DNA of 64,000 nt, taken from the NCBI RefSeq assembly GCF_016802725.1, contig NC_052667.1, positions 22,962,346-23,026,345 of the forward strand. The letters run 5' to 3'. The DNA comes from Solenopsis invicta (lineage: Eukaryota; Arthropoda; Insecta; Hymenoptera; Formicidae). Made by a program: the position numbers and the translations under genes. Position 1 is the stretch's first letter; the number at the start of each line of letters is the position of its first letter. The notes under the pieces are model-generated. The model did not search any database and was not told the origin of the DNA. It saw nothing but the letters and a program-made list of their open reading frames with translations. Shown in pieces: positions 51,126 to 63,430 of this stretch.

Positions 51126-51153
51126 CGCGTGTACGTACGCGCGCGTGTACGCG
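51126..51153. repeat. Alternating CG/TG/TA tract (Z-DNA-prone, near-palindromic)
   Basis: Twenty-eight bases alternate pyrimidine-purine without a break (CGCGTGTACGTACGCGCGCG and onward TGTACGCG). Much of it is self-complementary. This is the longest such tract I noticed in the window. Confidence 0.6.
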
Positions 51154-51540
51154 ATTTAAATAACGCTTATCATTTTCATTTTGCGGCCACGGGAAGCCTC
51201 GTCCATAAATTAACATAGGCGATCCCTTACGTTCATTTTGCGCCCCGGGATCCCGGCGCGGCGCGGTGGCTCGACCGCCACCGTATTGACATTTATTTCC
51301 GGTTGAAGGTGCGAGGACAATTTCCCGCGTTACGATGCGGTATGTATATGGGTTAAATGTAAATAACACACGCTGTGACAGTTCGGCGAGGACTGAGGGA
51401 AGGTTGCTGAGAGGTCGACGTCTGCCTGTCAAAAAGGTTCTGTCTTCTTTAACCCTTGCGGCACCGCGGATATCCACGATGTAAAATTTGATAAAACATG
51501 TAGAACTTGTTTCCAGCGCCCTGCAAAGTGTACCCTTCAA

Positions 51541-53089
51541 ATAATTCGATGCGCTTAACTAGAATTTCAAGTCAGAATTTTGAATTTTTTATATTTTGTC
51601 TTCAAAGTGGCAGTTCTAAATCTAGAAAAAACAATATCGAACATTAGTATCAAATTAAAACTGATATATTCTCTCCGATAATTATTGTTTTATATATAAG
51701 CAAGGAATCTTTGAATATAAAGATGTTCTCAAAGAATGTTTTTTTTTCTGTGAATGTAAGACACAAAGTAATGATAAGTTTGATTTTGAAAATTCAAACA
51801 TTATTTGGACATCCGCCATTGAATTTTTAAATTTGTAATCAGCGATCTGAAAAAAACTCCTAGATACTTAGCTTCAAGAAGCCGGATACACATTTCAATC
51901 ACAAAGTTAAATATGCCTCGAAACGCCCCTGTAACGCTTTCAAAAATGGATGGCTAGCTTAAATCATACGTTTATTTTTCATCGGATGCATAATGACGAC
52001 TCTCACGTGGCAAACGGAATGGCTTGCCGTTCCGTTTATTATTTACGTAAATGGTCGATAAATTATCGTTACAGATTAATTGTTCAACGACCGCGATACA
52101 AACGGTTATGTGACCTGGTTCATTGTCGCGAAATAGCATTTTACATCTCCCTTCTTTTTTCCCCGCACTATTTTTCCGCTTTCCTTCTTGTCGGCGAGAG
52201 TTTAGCTTTCCAAGTGCCCGCAACGTTTCGTGCTTCTAAAAGCTTAAGAAACTTCTTAACGTCTGCAAAAGCGCCGTTTCGCCGCGCCGTTTATACTTAT
52301 AAAAAAAAGCAGAATTATGACCCACGGTATTTGTACGGGAGAGAGCGGAAGCGCGATTACGCTTTGCCATTGTTTACCTTTTATACACATGACAGGAAAG
52401 GCTGATATAAGTCCATTAACATAAACGCCAGTTTCTTCAGTTGGAACTTCAGATAGACTATACATCTATTTCAAAATTTGGGGATTGATTTATTTCAAAT
52501 ATCAATTTAGAAGTCAAAAAGCTATTTTTGTAGAAATTTTGTTTCAAAAAATCGATAGAAAACAATAAGGAATATTGAATCAATTGTTTTTAATCGTAGT
52601 TATTAATCAGAAATTAACAGCATGAATACACGATTGATTACTATGAAGTTTTATCATTTATTTTAGTTCAAAGAACGGTAAAGAATAGGAAAGAAGTTAA
52701 AATAAGAATTTTATTATATTCCAACCATTGAATCTATTATGCTACTTTTATCAGATAATAATAGGAAACGCTAACACATTTCTATTGGAATATGAATAGT
52801 AAAACGATAGTTAGAATAGGAAACGATAAGATTTTTGGCAGATCGTATTGATTTCTATCATTTTCTATGGATTCTTTTTAATAAGCAAGCTTACCTCTTA
52901 CAAAATAATAATATCTTGCACGCGATCGAGAGAAAGAGAGAGAGAGAGGCAGAAAACGCGAAATTTTAATTACTGCTGCAACTTTTCACGTATTATCGTA
53001 CGCTTTCATACCTCGCACGCTTCCAGCGCGAAAAATGCACCGTTATTGAGCAACATCATCCGCGCTCACGATGCCGATCGAAACGCTCA
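51541..53089. other. Gene-free stretch
   Basis: AT-rich with a mild CpG patch at 52000-52390. A 151-codon plus frame (51950-52405) has no recognisable domain and overlaps minus-strand frames of 83 and 69 codons. A short GA tract lies at about 52926-52949. Confidence 0.45.
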
Positions 53090-53600
53090 ACGTCGGCAGT
53101 AATAACCGGGTTTTTGCTTCCGCGATGTTACGTCCGCCAACGCCGATCCGAATACGCCGGAGAGCAAATCGGCTTTCACCTCTCGCGTAATTCCCTTTGA
53201 ATTGCGCGCATTACGAGCGTGCGCGTGAATAATCGTGTAACGCGATTCCGCCGCCGCTTTCCAGCGATTAACGGCGATCGTTTAGGTTCTGACGGATCGT
53301 TTAATCCAAAGTCAAACATCTGTCGACGCGCGACTGCGTCGCTTTACGTTTCAGCTGAGCGGCCGGCGCGAGGGCCAATCACGGTGACACGAGGCGCTCC
53401 TGGCGCGGCACTTCGACATTGTCCCGCGCTGCCTGAGACACCGGCTGATGTCCTCGGCAACCGATTTGAATTGACACAGGAGGAATTAAATTGTCGGGCG
53501 ATCTGTTAGTCACGAGGGATTATTCCGTTTCATTCGACGTTAGTGTATTCGACGTTAGCAGCCCGGACGCGACGTTACTCCCGCGCCCCGTTCTCGTTTC
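53090..53600. other. CpG-rich island
   Basis: Dense CpG with TTAAT-type interspersions. An 84-codon frame (52848-53102) and a 96-codon frame (53219-53509) on + cross parts of it without recognisable domains. Likely non-coding or regulatory. Confidence 0.4.
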
Positions 53601-54448
53601 AAACAATGAGATTTGCATTCCTTGCGGAAATCTCGACGTTTAATTTCTACACAGACAAAATTGTTACGATGCGGAAACGTAATCTTCATTCTCTTCTCAC
53701 AAAAAGTACAATTGCGTTTGCGAAAAGGTGAAACAACGTTGTAAGGTGTAAAATTACTGATAACTCGTTGTAAATGTTAATTAATTGTACATTTTTCACT
53801 TTGCTCTCATTGATTGTAGGTATGAAATTAATTTGAAAACTTTTACATAATCCGCGATGAGAAATGGATTCGTATTTATTATATTTTACAGAGGAATTCG
53901 TAATATGCGCATACAATTTTAGATATGGTGTACTTCAATAAAAGATATCGCGTCAATAATATACGTGTATGATAACAGAAAATGGCTAGCAATGGGAAAG
54001 CAAAACTAGGAAATAGTCTACAGCAGCTATCCGATTCAACTGCCTGCAGGCAACATCGTCAGTTTGATAGATAAACCCTAAACCTGTTCTGAACATATAT
54101 CAATCTCTTCGTAGCATGGAGATTCTATTTTCTCGAAAGGCTCAGCGTATCTCATCGTTGTAGAATATGTTATTTCTCTGTCACGATAAGAAGAGAATAT
54201 TCCCCTGTGAGAATCTCGGCTCGACGTGCGCGTATCGGTGAGAACGTAATATCTAGTGGCGTCTCAATAAAGTTTGTAATTCACACAACACTTTAGAAAT
54301 CGTCTAGTTAGCTTAAAAACAAAAACATTAAGGAATTTGTTGTTTGGCAGTACAAATTCAAAATCAATGTTTCCAAATTTTTTAACAATTGCGTCTAAAG
54401 TAATCACAATAAGATAAAGAAGGACAAATTATTCTACTGGATAATTAT
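53601..54448. other. Gene-free stretch
   Basis: AT-rich. TGGCGTCTCAATAAAGTTTG at about 54257-54276 is weakly reminiscent of a mariner end, without a partner. No exon is recognised. Confidence 0.5.
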
Positions 54449-54673
54449 TACACTGAGAAAAACAATATGGTGGAAAATTAAAATATTTAGTTTGATACAT
54501 GCAACTAAATATTGAGCTGAATTAATTAATTCTTGATTAAAAAATTTAAATGGTTGATATGAATGAATTATACTTTTTTGCGCAACGAAATAATTGTCGA
54601 ATCAATCTAATGTTTAATTGATCGTATCGGACTAAACATTTTAATTTTTTAGCTAAATATTTCTCTTAGTGTA
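54449..54673. mobile_element. MITE, CACTGAGAAAA group, sibling of the 63 kb copy
   Basis: The left end TACACTGAGAAAAACAATAT pairs with the right end, reading TACACTAAGAGAAATATTTA on the opposite strand. Inward, the left arm has AAATTAAAATATTTAGT and the right arm, complemented, AAATTAAAATGTTTAGT. 225 bp, non-coding. The segment TGTTTAATTGATCGTATCGG (54610-54629) has a clear counterpart in the 63431 element. Confidence 0.85.
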
Positions 54674-56133
54674 ATATTATATTATAATATTATAAATAAC
54701 CAATTATTTGTAAGAAACGTGTAGACGTTTCTCTCTTGATTATATTTTACTGCAAAGATAATATTAATGTTTCAAATAATTATGCATGAACGACGGTTTC
54801 TTTCCGGCATATGTGCGCAGCAACGAATGAGGGCATTGAGTAAAGAGCGAGGGTGCACGTCAAAAGAATAAGCTGTCTTTTGCAGGTAAACCTTTATACA
54901 TGATCAATATACCTGTTTACCTGCTCGCCTCACTGAAACGCTTTATTGAGAGAGGCAAAATCTTATTCAATTATCTCGTGGTATATACGGATGAGCTTGC
55001 TCGTTTTTGTTATAATGAAATATCCGAATACGTGCAGAGAGTTTGATAAGGATTTCCATTAATTGTCAAAATTTGCGTGTTTATACTTTGCGCACAAAAG
55101 GTATAATGTTTAGTTTTTTTTCTGTCTTAATTGTAAAAAAAATGTGAAACAACGTTGACGTACGAATTAAGTATCTCGTAAAAAGTAATAATGGAGTATA
55201 AGCGCGCGTACAATTGACGTGAAGAAATTGATGGGCATGGCATTACTCGCAGGCTAGCCACAGCGCTATCTTTTCTTGTCCACGTTAATTAACATATTCT
55301 GATGCATTCATCAACCGCACAGCTGCACCCCCACATTTGCATACATTCACCGACACAGTATATCAAAGTCTTTGTATTCGAGGCCTCCTGGAGCGATGCG
55401 CTGCTTTATTGGTATAATAAAAATAAAATGCAAGAGAGAGAGAGAACGCAACCGGAGCGAACACAAATAAATGGGACGCTAGGTAGCGATGGCTGACCTG
55501 TTAATCACAGGCTATCGATCCGTTTAATTAATGCACCTCGTTATATCAATCGGTGTAGAGAACGCTTGCTCTTGTTTGCGATCATCGAGGATATACGTCG
55601 TACGAGGATTTCTTTGCACCCACAAACGTACCGATCCTGTCAAGCGGTGCCAAGTGACCCGGAAATCATGGAGTATCGATTGCGCCCAGTTTATTGGGGC
55701 AATTAATTTCGGCCCGAGTTCGCAGTTTGTGAAAAAAAAAGAAAAAAACAGATGCTGTATAATCAACAAAAGAATTTGAATATAATGATATTTAAAATTG
55801 GAAATACATTTTTGGATTCCTCAAAAACTTGAAGACGTTCAATTTAGACGATTATGTTACGAGATTGTCTTTTTCTGTAAAAACCTTAGTCGCATTGAAA
55901 AGTTAACGAAATACAAAATTCTCGTCGTAAAAAGATTTATACAGAAATAAACCGAAGTGAGTGAAATGTTCAGCTGTCTGTTGAGCAGCATTACTTCTCA
56001 CACTTACAATAAGATAGTTGAAATTTTTATTGTTACATTTAATATTCGAGAGTATGTGTTGGCGCGTCCAATTTCCTCTTCTCTGCTTAACCCCAGCGAG
56101 CATCAATTTATCGTGTCCTCCTTTGAGCATTCT
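54674..56133. other. Gene-free stretch
   Basis: AT-rich with a mild CpG patch at 55500-55720. A short GA repeat at 55433-55444 and an A-rich run at 55731-55749. Frames of 62-94 codons overlap on both strands. Nothing recognised. Confidence 0.45.
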
Positions 56134-57192
56134 TCACGGCTGCACCGTTCGCCAGATAAAAACGCTGCTCGAGACGATAACCCCCTTAATACAAGCTGTT
56201 CTCGTATCGCGCGCGCGATAAAGGCACGCGTTCTTGTCTAGGACGAGAGAAGCTCTTTCTACTAGCGGCGCGCGCGGGCCAGGGCTTTTCCACGCCTGTA
56301 AATCTGCCTTGCTCATAAAGAGCCCATCGTGCCGTGCGAGCGAGCGAGCATCTTTCCAGACGCCCGGCGCTATTGCGACTTGTCGATAAGAAGAAATATT
56401 CTCTCGTACGAGCGCGGCTCTCGTGCACGAACAAGTGAGAAGAATGGCGCTCTCCCTCCTCTCTCGGGAGGAGGCGGCTGCGAAATCCGAGGTGCCACGC
56501 GCGGCTGTGTGCACGAGGAAGATGATACGTGGAAACCACCACGTATACCGGGCATATCCTACCCGGATCTCCTCTCTACCTCCGTCCGCTGTTATATATT
56601 CCAATTCGATAGACACGTTTTTCCAATGTCTGATAGGAAAATGGCTGGCTCTATCGGTTCCCAGCCGTGGATTACCCGCTTGCCGGATAACGACGGTCGG
56701 GGGGAATGGATAGAGCCCGGAAACCCGATTTTTCCGCGGAAAACCTTTAGAGAAGTTCTTTCGGCACTTCTCTCGGCGCGGCGGAGTCTCTCTCTCGCGC
56801 GGTCGATCGATTAATTTTGTCGACGTGTTTACGTGTGCAGAGCGAAGTGAACGAATTACGGTAACTGGATGAAGCTTATAGCTCTCTCTTCCTTCCCGCG
56901 TGTCGACATGTGTCACGATACGTGCATTAATGGTGCATTGATAGAACGATTCACGTGCGTTCGTCTTCTCGCGATCAAAACATCCCGAAGAATTTGCGCG
57001 GATTAAACTGTTTTTATGAAACTGTTGTGTGTGTACGTGTGTGTGTGTAAAGTCCTTTTTGGACATCCCCGGATAAATTGTAAGGCACAAAGGGAAACTT
57101 GTAACTTTTTCTTTGACGAATATAAAATTTGCTCTCTGCTTTTCTCTGTAATAAATTTGTCTATTACACTCCGCGCATGTGGAGAATTTCAT
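56134..57192 (-). CDS. Long open frame (352 codons), doubtful
   Basis: The longest uninterrupted frame in the window. It runs from an ATG at 57192 to a stop at 56134 and is basic (many Arg), with Cys near its start (CAEC) and Thr-His repeats that come from the GT microsatellite. I see no domain, signal peptide, membrane segment or repeat typical of a family. The same DNA carries plus-strand frames of 161 and 96 codons and other minus-strand frames of 118 and 61, as expected in a stop-poor CpG island. An unspliced orphan gene cannot be excluded, but a chance frame is more likely. Confidence 0.12.
   Translation of the reverse strand: MKFSTCAECNRQIYYREKQRANFIFVKEKVTSFPLCLTIYPGMSKKDFTHTHVHTQQFHKNSLIRANSSGCFDREKTNARESFYQCTINARIVTHVDTREGRESYKLHPVTVIRSLRSAHVNTSTKLIDRPRERETPPRREKCRKNFSKGFPRKNRVSGLYPFPPTVVIRQAGNPRLGTDRASHFPIRHWKNVSIELEYITADGGREEIRVGYARYTWWFPRIIFLVHTAARGTSDFAAASSRERRESAILLTCSCTRAALVRENISSYRQVAIAPGVWKDARSLARHDGLFMSKADLQAWKSPGPRAPLVERASLVLDKNACLYRARDTRTACIKGVIVSSSVFIWRTVQP
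57026..57049. repeat. (GT)n tract
   Basis: TGTGTGTACGTGTGTGTGTG-type alternation, 24 bases. Confidence 0.85.
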
Positions 57193-57311
57193 TAAACATA
57201 CCGGTCCGGCCGTAATAAATAGAACGTCAAAGAATGTAGCGTTTAACTTTTATTTTTTAATTATACGGTAGGTTATTATCGGAAAAAGTATCTTCAGCAA
57301 CGCGCGCTCTT

Positions 57312-57337
57312 TGTATACACGCACATACACACGCGCA
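57312..57337. repeat. Alternating CA/CG tract (Z-DNA-prone)
   Basis: Twenty-six bases of strict pyrimidine-purine alternation (TGTATACACGCACATACACA and onward CGCGCA). It lies about 260 bases from the GT tract and has the opposite repeat sense (CA versus GT). Confidence 0.55.
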
Positions 57338-59639
57338 GACATGCGCATTTGTTCCTGCGCTGCGGTTTCCACCTTGTCAAGATCCCGATGCGCGAGTGCT
57401 CTTCGTTAGAATTAATTAGCGTTAAAGCGAGCCTGACATGCTCGCGAGGTTGGATAACTGCGATGCGTGCTACTTTCAAGGGGTTAGCTCTCTTTAATGG
57501 TTTACCATAATATATCTAATCTCGTACCGCATAAACGCGTGCATACACGTACGGCCTTAACGGTGGCAGGGGAAAAAGCCGGCATATTAAATGTTACATT
57601 TTACATGCGCAATACATTAAGGAATTAAATGGCTGCTCGTGTAATTTGCATAAAACGTCCGATTATACCATTACCCGCGATTATTGCACTAAGTCAGTGG
57701 TGTATCAGTGGCCGAATGAAGTAAAAACGAACTGCAATATACCGCGATAAATTTAAATTGCAAACAAATAAACAAACAAATTACAAATATTAACAGCATC
57801 TGCATAATCAATAGGATATGCAATGACAAATATATAACTTTATTATTTGGTTGTAATTATAATTAATGCGTCTGTACATTATTTCCGAAATTGTTTGAAT
57901 CCTTGAAGGATAGATAGTTTATAATTGAATTTGCAGAATACTTTATTCACGTAATTACGTCATTTCATTGATATCATGCATCTGCATATTTTACGTACAC
58001 AAAGTTGATATTCCTTATTAAAATCGGTAAATCAGAATGCAATAAATAGATATAATAATGATGAATGATAAGTTGGAATAAAAAATAAACTAGTAAATGC
58101 TTTTTTAAATGCGTAATATATTAGATAGTACATATTTCAATATTATGAAATAAAATCGCACATTGGCACTTAATCATGAAATATTTTTAAATCATTTACG
58201 AGCTAATTTACTCTTGAATTTACTATAAAATATATAATTTTAAGTAATTTTATGAAAATAAAAATTGTAATAAATAAAGAGAAATCACGAAATTAAAATA
58301 AATAATGCAAGAAAATAATTAAAATCTTTATTTATGTAATAACGTGTACACAGTTTTTGCACATGCGTCCAACTGCGTAATGTTGTTACAAGTAACCTTT
58401 GTAAACCTACAAATTTAGCAAACAAAGGTGAATGATAAAAAACAGATGTTTAATTATTTTTTTTACACTCGTCGCAAACAGAATGTTGAAATTCAAAGTT
58501 TTATCTCTAAATGTTTTTATTAAAATGCCATTAAGCTTATAATGCAACAAATTATATTATTGAATCTATTATTTAAATTATTTTCCTACGTTATTACAAG
58601 GAAGAACAGACCCGTGACGCAGAAAGAAGACAGTATTTACTCTTGATTTTTTAATTTTTTTACCATTAATTCCCCTTTTTCGTTTCTTCGAGTCTACAAT
58701 TCAGTAATAAAAAGCGAGAAGAAGTAAAAGTATGAGATACTTTATCTTGCGTCGGTAGTCGGAAGGAACGGAGATATTCGCAGAACTTGCAATAGCGAAT
58801 TTTCCAACTAAAGTATTTCACGGGGGTTGAATTTGCACTCGACATTTTTTATCTCGAGGTTTTATAAAGAATTACGTAAAATCAATTGTACCGCTTATTT
58901 AACTATGAAATGCTTCGTGTTCTTCATGCATTACGTTCTTGGGGAAAGCCCTTTTAAAAGTCTTTAGAGGAAGCCCGTAACGTTTATCTTCCAGTCGCTG
59001 CTTCAATTCATTGCCTCTCGCGAACGGGCACTTGAAAAATTCCAGTAACATCTAATTTCATTCTCGAACCATCCTCAAGCGTTATGAATTAGTTCCGTCA
59101 CAAAAGCTTTATAAAATTCCTGTCTCACGTTTCCATACTTATTTAAGATTACTTATCTCTCTTCTCCAGAAGCTTTAGCCATTATGCACTCGCGTAATGC
59201 AGATTTTCGCAAATGGATCTCTTTAATCGAAATTTACAAGCAGTGTAAGTATTTCTCTGTTACATAATCTGGAATAGATCGTACGGAAATTCAGTTTGCG
59301 TGTCGCACTTTGCGCGAACGCGCAAACGATATATTTTCCATTGTTTTTACTCGAACTAATTTTTTTTGTTTTTTTTTTATCTTCGGCGGAAGCTCTTTAT
59401 CACGTTCTGAATATTTCTCAAACGTTTTATAAATAGAACGAAGACGGGAGACACGATTTATTTAGCGAGATAAAATTAATGTTTTACTCTCAGACGGAGT
59501 TTAACAATAGTAGATTTTCAGCGAGACTGTCTTATCTTCTCCTCCCTCGTTCGCTTTCCTAATGAAAAATTCAAACGATAGAAAGCTCGCTCGAGCCAAA
59601 TTGACCTTACGCGAAGTGCTTAAGAGTTAAAAGCTTTTT
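57338..59639. other. Gene-free AT-rich stretch
   Basis: A CpG-bearing start (to about 57720) is followed by nearly 2 kb of AT-rich DNA with A/T runs. No open frame above 60 codons, RNA gene or recognisable element appears in it. Confidence 0.55.
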
Positions 59640-60180
59640 CAATACGTAATAACGTTACGCGGACACGGGAAAGGCAGGGTTACATTCGTCATGTCGGGCC
59701 AATATTCAACTATCCGTCCGACCGTTCTCGTGCTGTATCCCGTTTTCGCGCGCGTATTCGTGCGCTTTGTACAAAATATACCCGCGCGTTGTAGTTACAC
59801 AGTTGTTCCGTTCTCCCCGATGAATTTCAATGAAAACCCACGGGGCGAACGTCGGCCCTATACGCGTCGTTCCAAACGCCGCAGTCGCCGCCGACCGCAG
59901 CAGTCGGCCATCGGCATGTCGTTTGCGGCCGCTGTTAATTCGTCACTCGTTTCTCACGACCGCAAACAAGTTCGACCCCTCGATTTTCCCGCCCGCCCCA
60001 TTGAGTCGCGCCACGCAATTAGACGGTGGGCACACGAGCCCACTAACGGCGGAAGCGACCGTGACTATTCGACTTCCGCTCGCGTGCATTTGGATCTTGG
60101 AGGATCCCACAACTCGTAGTTCTCAATTAGAGGGCATTCATGAAGGAGACTAGCAATTCGATCAAGCGATCGAGCGACGG
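59640..60180. other. CpG-rich island
   Basis: Dense CpG. Two overlapping plus-strand frames (59691-60119, 142 codons; 59830-60153, 107 codons) are open at once. The first contains an Arg-rich segment (RRPYTRRSKRRSRRRPQQ), which could suggest a nuclear peptide, but it is not supported by any domain or splice signal. Confidence 0.35.
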
Positions 60181-62205
60181 ATGAACGGGCATGACTCTGC
60201 TATTCGGGAATGCAGCATGTGAATAGCGCCGTGACGTAATCGACTGACAATTTCTTGCGATTTCGAGAAAGAAGGGAAATGCCTTGTAATATTACCGAAA
60301 ATGTTCGAGCTTAGCCATCAATGTTATCTTTCGGAAAAAGAGATAGGAGGAACGAACATTCTGCGCAAAATGATTTCAAGTTTTAGTGAGGCTGAAATAA
60401 TTATTTAAGTCTTTGTGATTTACCGTACGTTGAAATCGAACCGTCATCAAAAAATATCATAAATAACATTCTATGATGTGTGTATCGAGTTTTGAAATTG
60501 TCTATAACAAAAAAAAAATTTGTTTTTGTATAAAAATAAAATGTTTTTTTTTATTTGAAATTAAAGAATGATTAAGTTACCTTCAAAATGAAGAAATGAA
60601 GAAATAAAGCATTGCCTTTCATTCATCCCGTAACGAAATATTCGTGGCGATTGAAACGAGCTGTACCCATTGTCCACCGCCAGCCAGGCACGTTTGTTTT
60701 CCATATTTCATAGTTACGAGAATATCAGTATTCGGCTACATTCGCTTGTTCCGCGAATCTGTTGCCGGATGCTCGACCTGGTATTCACTGTAAACGCACG
60801 ACTTTTATTTGTCTCTACTAAACGTTGAATCGTTGGTAAGATAAAATGCCAAAGGAAATTTAATTACCGCGCGTCATTCGGAGCGCAAATACATATGGAT
60901 TTATATGCGGTATAAAAATTGTCGATATAAAAACTTGGTTCGTGCGTTCTCTCTTGCTATAAAATCGAAATCTCTCGATCATTCCGCGTGTTCCTTGATT
61001 GCGATCGCATTCAAAATTCCATTTATTATACGTGATGTAAAAAGAAGAGTAACTTGTATTGCGTTACAATCCTAATAGAAATTTCATGCATTTTTTGAAT
61101 AATTACTAGATAGTTTCACTTTTGTCTAGCAATTGAAAAGTAAAACTACTGAGAATTTCAATCAAGATGTGTAACGCTTTGCTCGCGGTTGAATGAAACT
61201 CTTTCAAGTTTTCTTGTGCACTTCCTACGCAACATTGTTACAAATAATGAGAATACAGTAATACTGAATGGATGTTTAGGAAAACTGCATACATTTCCAG
61301 GGAGATAACTCATTTTAATAAATCTTCAGTTTTTCAGGAAACGAGAGATGGCTTTGTTAAGACTCGTGAGTTCGACGCGATGAGAAATTTTGTAATATAT
61401 TCCATTTACGATAACATCCTTCTTAGCCAAAGAATCGATTAAGTTCTGTGAGCGGAATACTTCGACAAATGGCCGTTATTTATCTCAATCCCGTGGCGAG
61501 CTTTCTATTCGTTCGCGGTATTACAATACGAAGATCCTTGGATACGGTAGATCATCGTGACGCGCTGTACTTCCCGGTGTGACGCATTAAAAATATGGCC
61601 ATTATTTTAAATTCAATGGATACAAAGGATCGGACAACCATGGATATTCATATTCTTTCATGCATACTTGCGAGTGTTCGTAAATATTTTAGGCGTGTAT
61701 ATCAGCGCGACATATTTTTGAGTGCGGTCGACAGTGACGCAGAGCCCTTCTATTCGCACGTGTATGTACGGGATATCTCCCGCATTTTATCAACAAACTT
61801 TTATTTAAGTTACGAGTTAAAAATCTATGACGGCAACGACGGCAAATTGAGCGCAAAGCAATATCTTTCCTCGAAATCTTCTGAAGTTTAATTGAACGCC
61901 GTGCAAGCAGACACATTTTTGTGATAAAATTGAAAAAAAAAATTACTTATCTAAAATTTTTTAACAAGAGGAACACATAAGTAAATTCTATCCGTTAAAT
62001 ATAATTTACAATGTATAGGTTTTTGTCAATTAAACAATCAGATGTAACTATTATAATAACAGTATTAATGTATCTATTAATTGATTATCGCTGTTAAATT
62101 TAACTATTAATAAATTGTAGAATTAATGCGTATAAATAATGTATAAAATATATGAAAGGTAATTATAAGTTAATTTGAATAAAAGAATTTTTAAGCTATA
62201 CATAT
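60181..62205. other. Gene-free stretch
   Basis: AT-rich with a few CpG patches (60640-60800, 61490-61580). A 98-codon plus frame (61595-61891) and a 75-codon minus frame overlap. Nothing recognised. Confidence 0.45.
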
Positions 62206-62431
62206 GCACAGAAAAAAAATATTGAATCATCACCATCAGTCTAATTGGAAATATTTTTTTAATTCAATAAAAGTATTAATGAAACAGAAAAATTAAAAGT
62301 AAAGTCAATAACAAATATAGCTGAATGAATATCATTTAGTTGAATCAACTAAAATGTCGGTGACAGTTCGTGCTTCGACGTTTAATTGAATCAAACTACG
62401 TTTTAATTCATACTACAGAATTTTTTCTCAA
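62206..62431. mobile_element. Degenerate MITE, CACTGAGAAAA group
   Basis: GCACAGAAAAAAAATATTG on the left faces AATTGAGAAAAAATTCTG read on the opposite strand at the right. Interior TTTAATTGAATCAAAC and TTTAGTTGAATCAACT resemble the TTTAATTGA/TTTAGTTGA segments of the 54 and 63 kb elements. The ends are poorly matched, so the limits are approximate. Confidence 0.45.
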
Positions 62432-63430
62432 TTCTTTCGATTTTTAGAATTATTATATTTAGAACTTTGTTCTTTTTACTTTCCTTATATTTTCGATACG
62501 AGAATCGTTGCTTCGAAATTGAAACAAGCGGCATCCCATTAGCTTGTTCGCTATTATTCGTAGTTGGAGAGAAAATGCGCGATACCCGAGACACTCCGAA
62601 TACACGCGCCGAGTTTTCTCTCTTCCGAGTGGACATTTCTCTCCGTTTCTCTTTCTTTATCTTTGTCTTTTTTTTTTGTTTGCGTCACGAACAATTTTCT
62701 TGAATGAGCGACACGATACGAGGAGAGGAGTGTTCCGTGTACGTTATTACGTGACAGGTAACGAATGGCGCTGAATGCACGGGCGCAATGGTAAATTGTT
62801 GATGCAAGTCCCGTTTACATACGTCTTACGTACACCTGTATGCATTTTCACGTAGAAATTCAACCACCGGTCTACCGGACGCGTTCCGGTAACGGTCCCG
62901 CGTTACCGGGGCCGTCGTCTCGCCGCGGCAGAATGAGAAACCGCGAGCGCGCGCGGACCTCGCATAAGCCGAAGCGCAAATAATGGGCCGCGAACGAGGG
63001 AGGAACGACGGGCCCGAGTGAATTATTCCGCGAGAATAATTACCGTGGCGAATAAATCATTTATCACGCTTTTGTGTTGCGTGCCTGAATTCGGGGCGGG
63101 GACTTGCCCGAGAAACGAAATTAACCCGACCCTTAGCGTTCAATCGGGTAACGATATAACGGGAGTGATTTGCGAGCAGCTTGTCAAGATAATATTTAAA
63201 TCTCCTGACGACAGTGTCGTTATAATAATCGTTTACGTTTAAAAAGGAATTATTCTCCGATAAGTCGCGGTTCTCTGTTAGCACGCAAATGGAGTAAAGA
63301 ATTAAGTTATAATATTTAAATAGTAATATTTAATATTCTCGTCGCAGTATTATGATAACAATCGTTTATATGAGAAAAAAAGTTATCTGAATCACGGCTT
63401 TTCACACTTTTTCATTAACACACTGACAAT
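62432..63430. other. CpG-rich island and flanks
   Basis: The core at about 62850-63140 is strongly GC-rich (CGCGAGCGCGCGCGG near 62942). Frames of 74-78 codons overlap on both strands without domains. A T-run lies at about 62669-62677. Possible regulatory island; no exon recognised. Confidence 0.4.

Larger units (their letters stand above)
50600..51540. other. CpG island with long CT tract
   Basis: About 900 bp of CpG-rich DNA. Frames of 118-147 codons are open on both strands and run through the GAA and CT microsatellites (Glu-Arg or Ser-Leu repeats), so they are not credible proteins. The CT tract, the Z-prone tract and dense CpG together resemble insect promoter-proximal DNA, but no start site or splice donor can be fixed with confidence. 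Confidence 0.4.

Noticed and set aside
50470..51540. Cluster of 118-147 codon frames on both strands
   Set aside because: They cross GAA and CT microsatellites (poly-Phe/Leu, Glu-Arg or Ser-Leu runs) and are mutually overlapping; composition explains them.
51950..52405. 151-codon plus frame
   Set aside because: No recognisable domain; overlapping minus-strand frames and mixed composition suggest chance.
59691..60119. 142-codon Arg-rich plus frame
   Set aside because: A second frame is open over the same DNA, and there is no domain, splice context or start context to support it.
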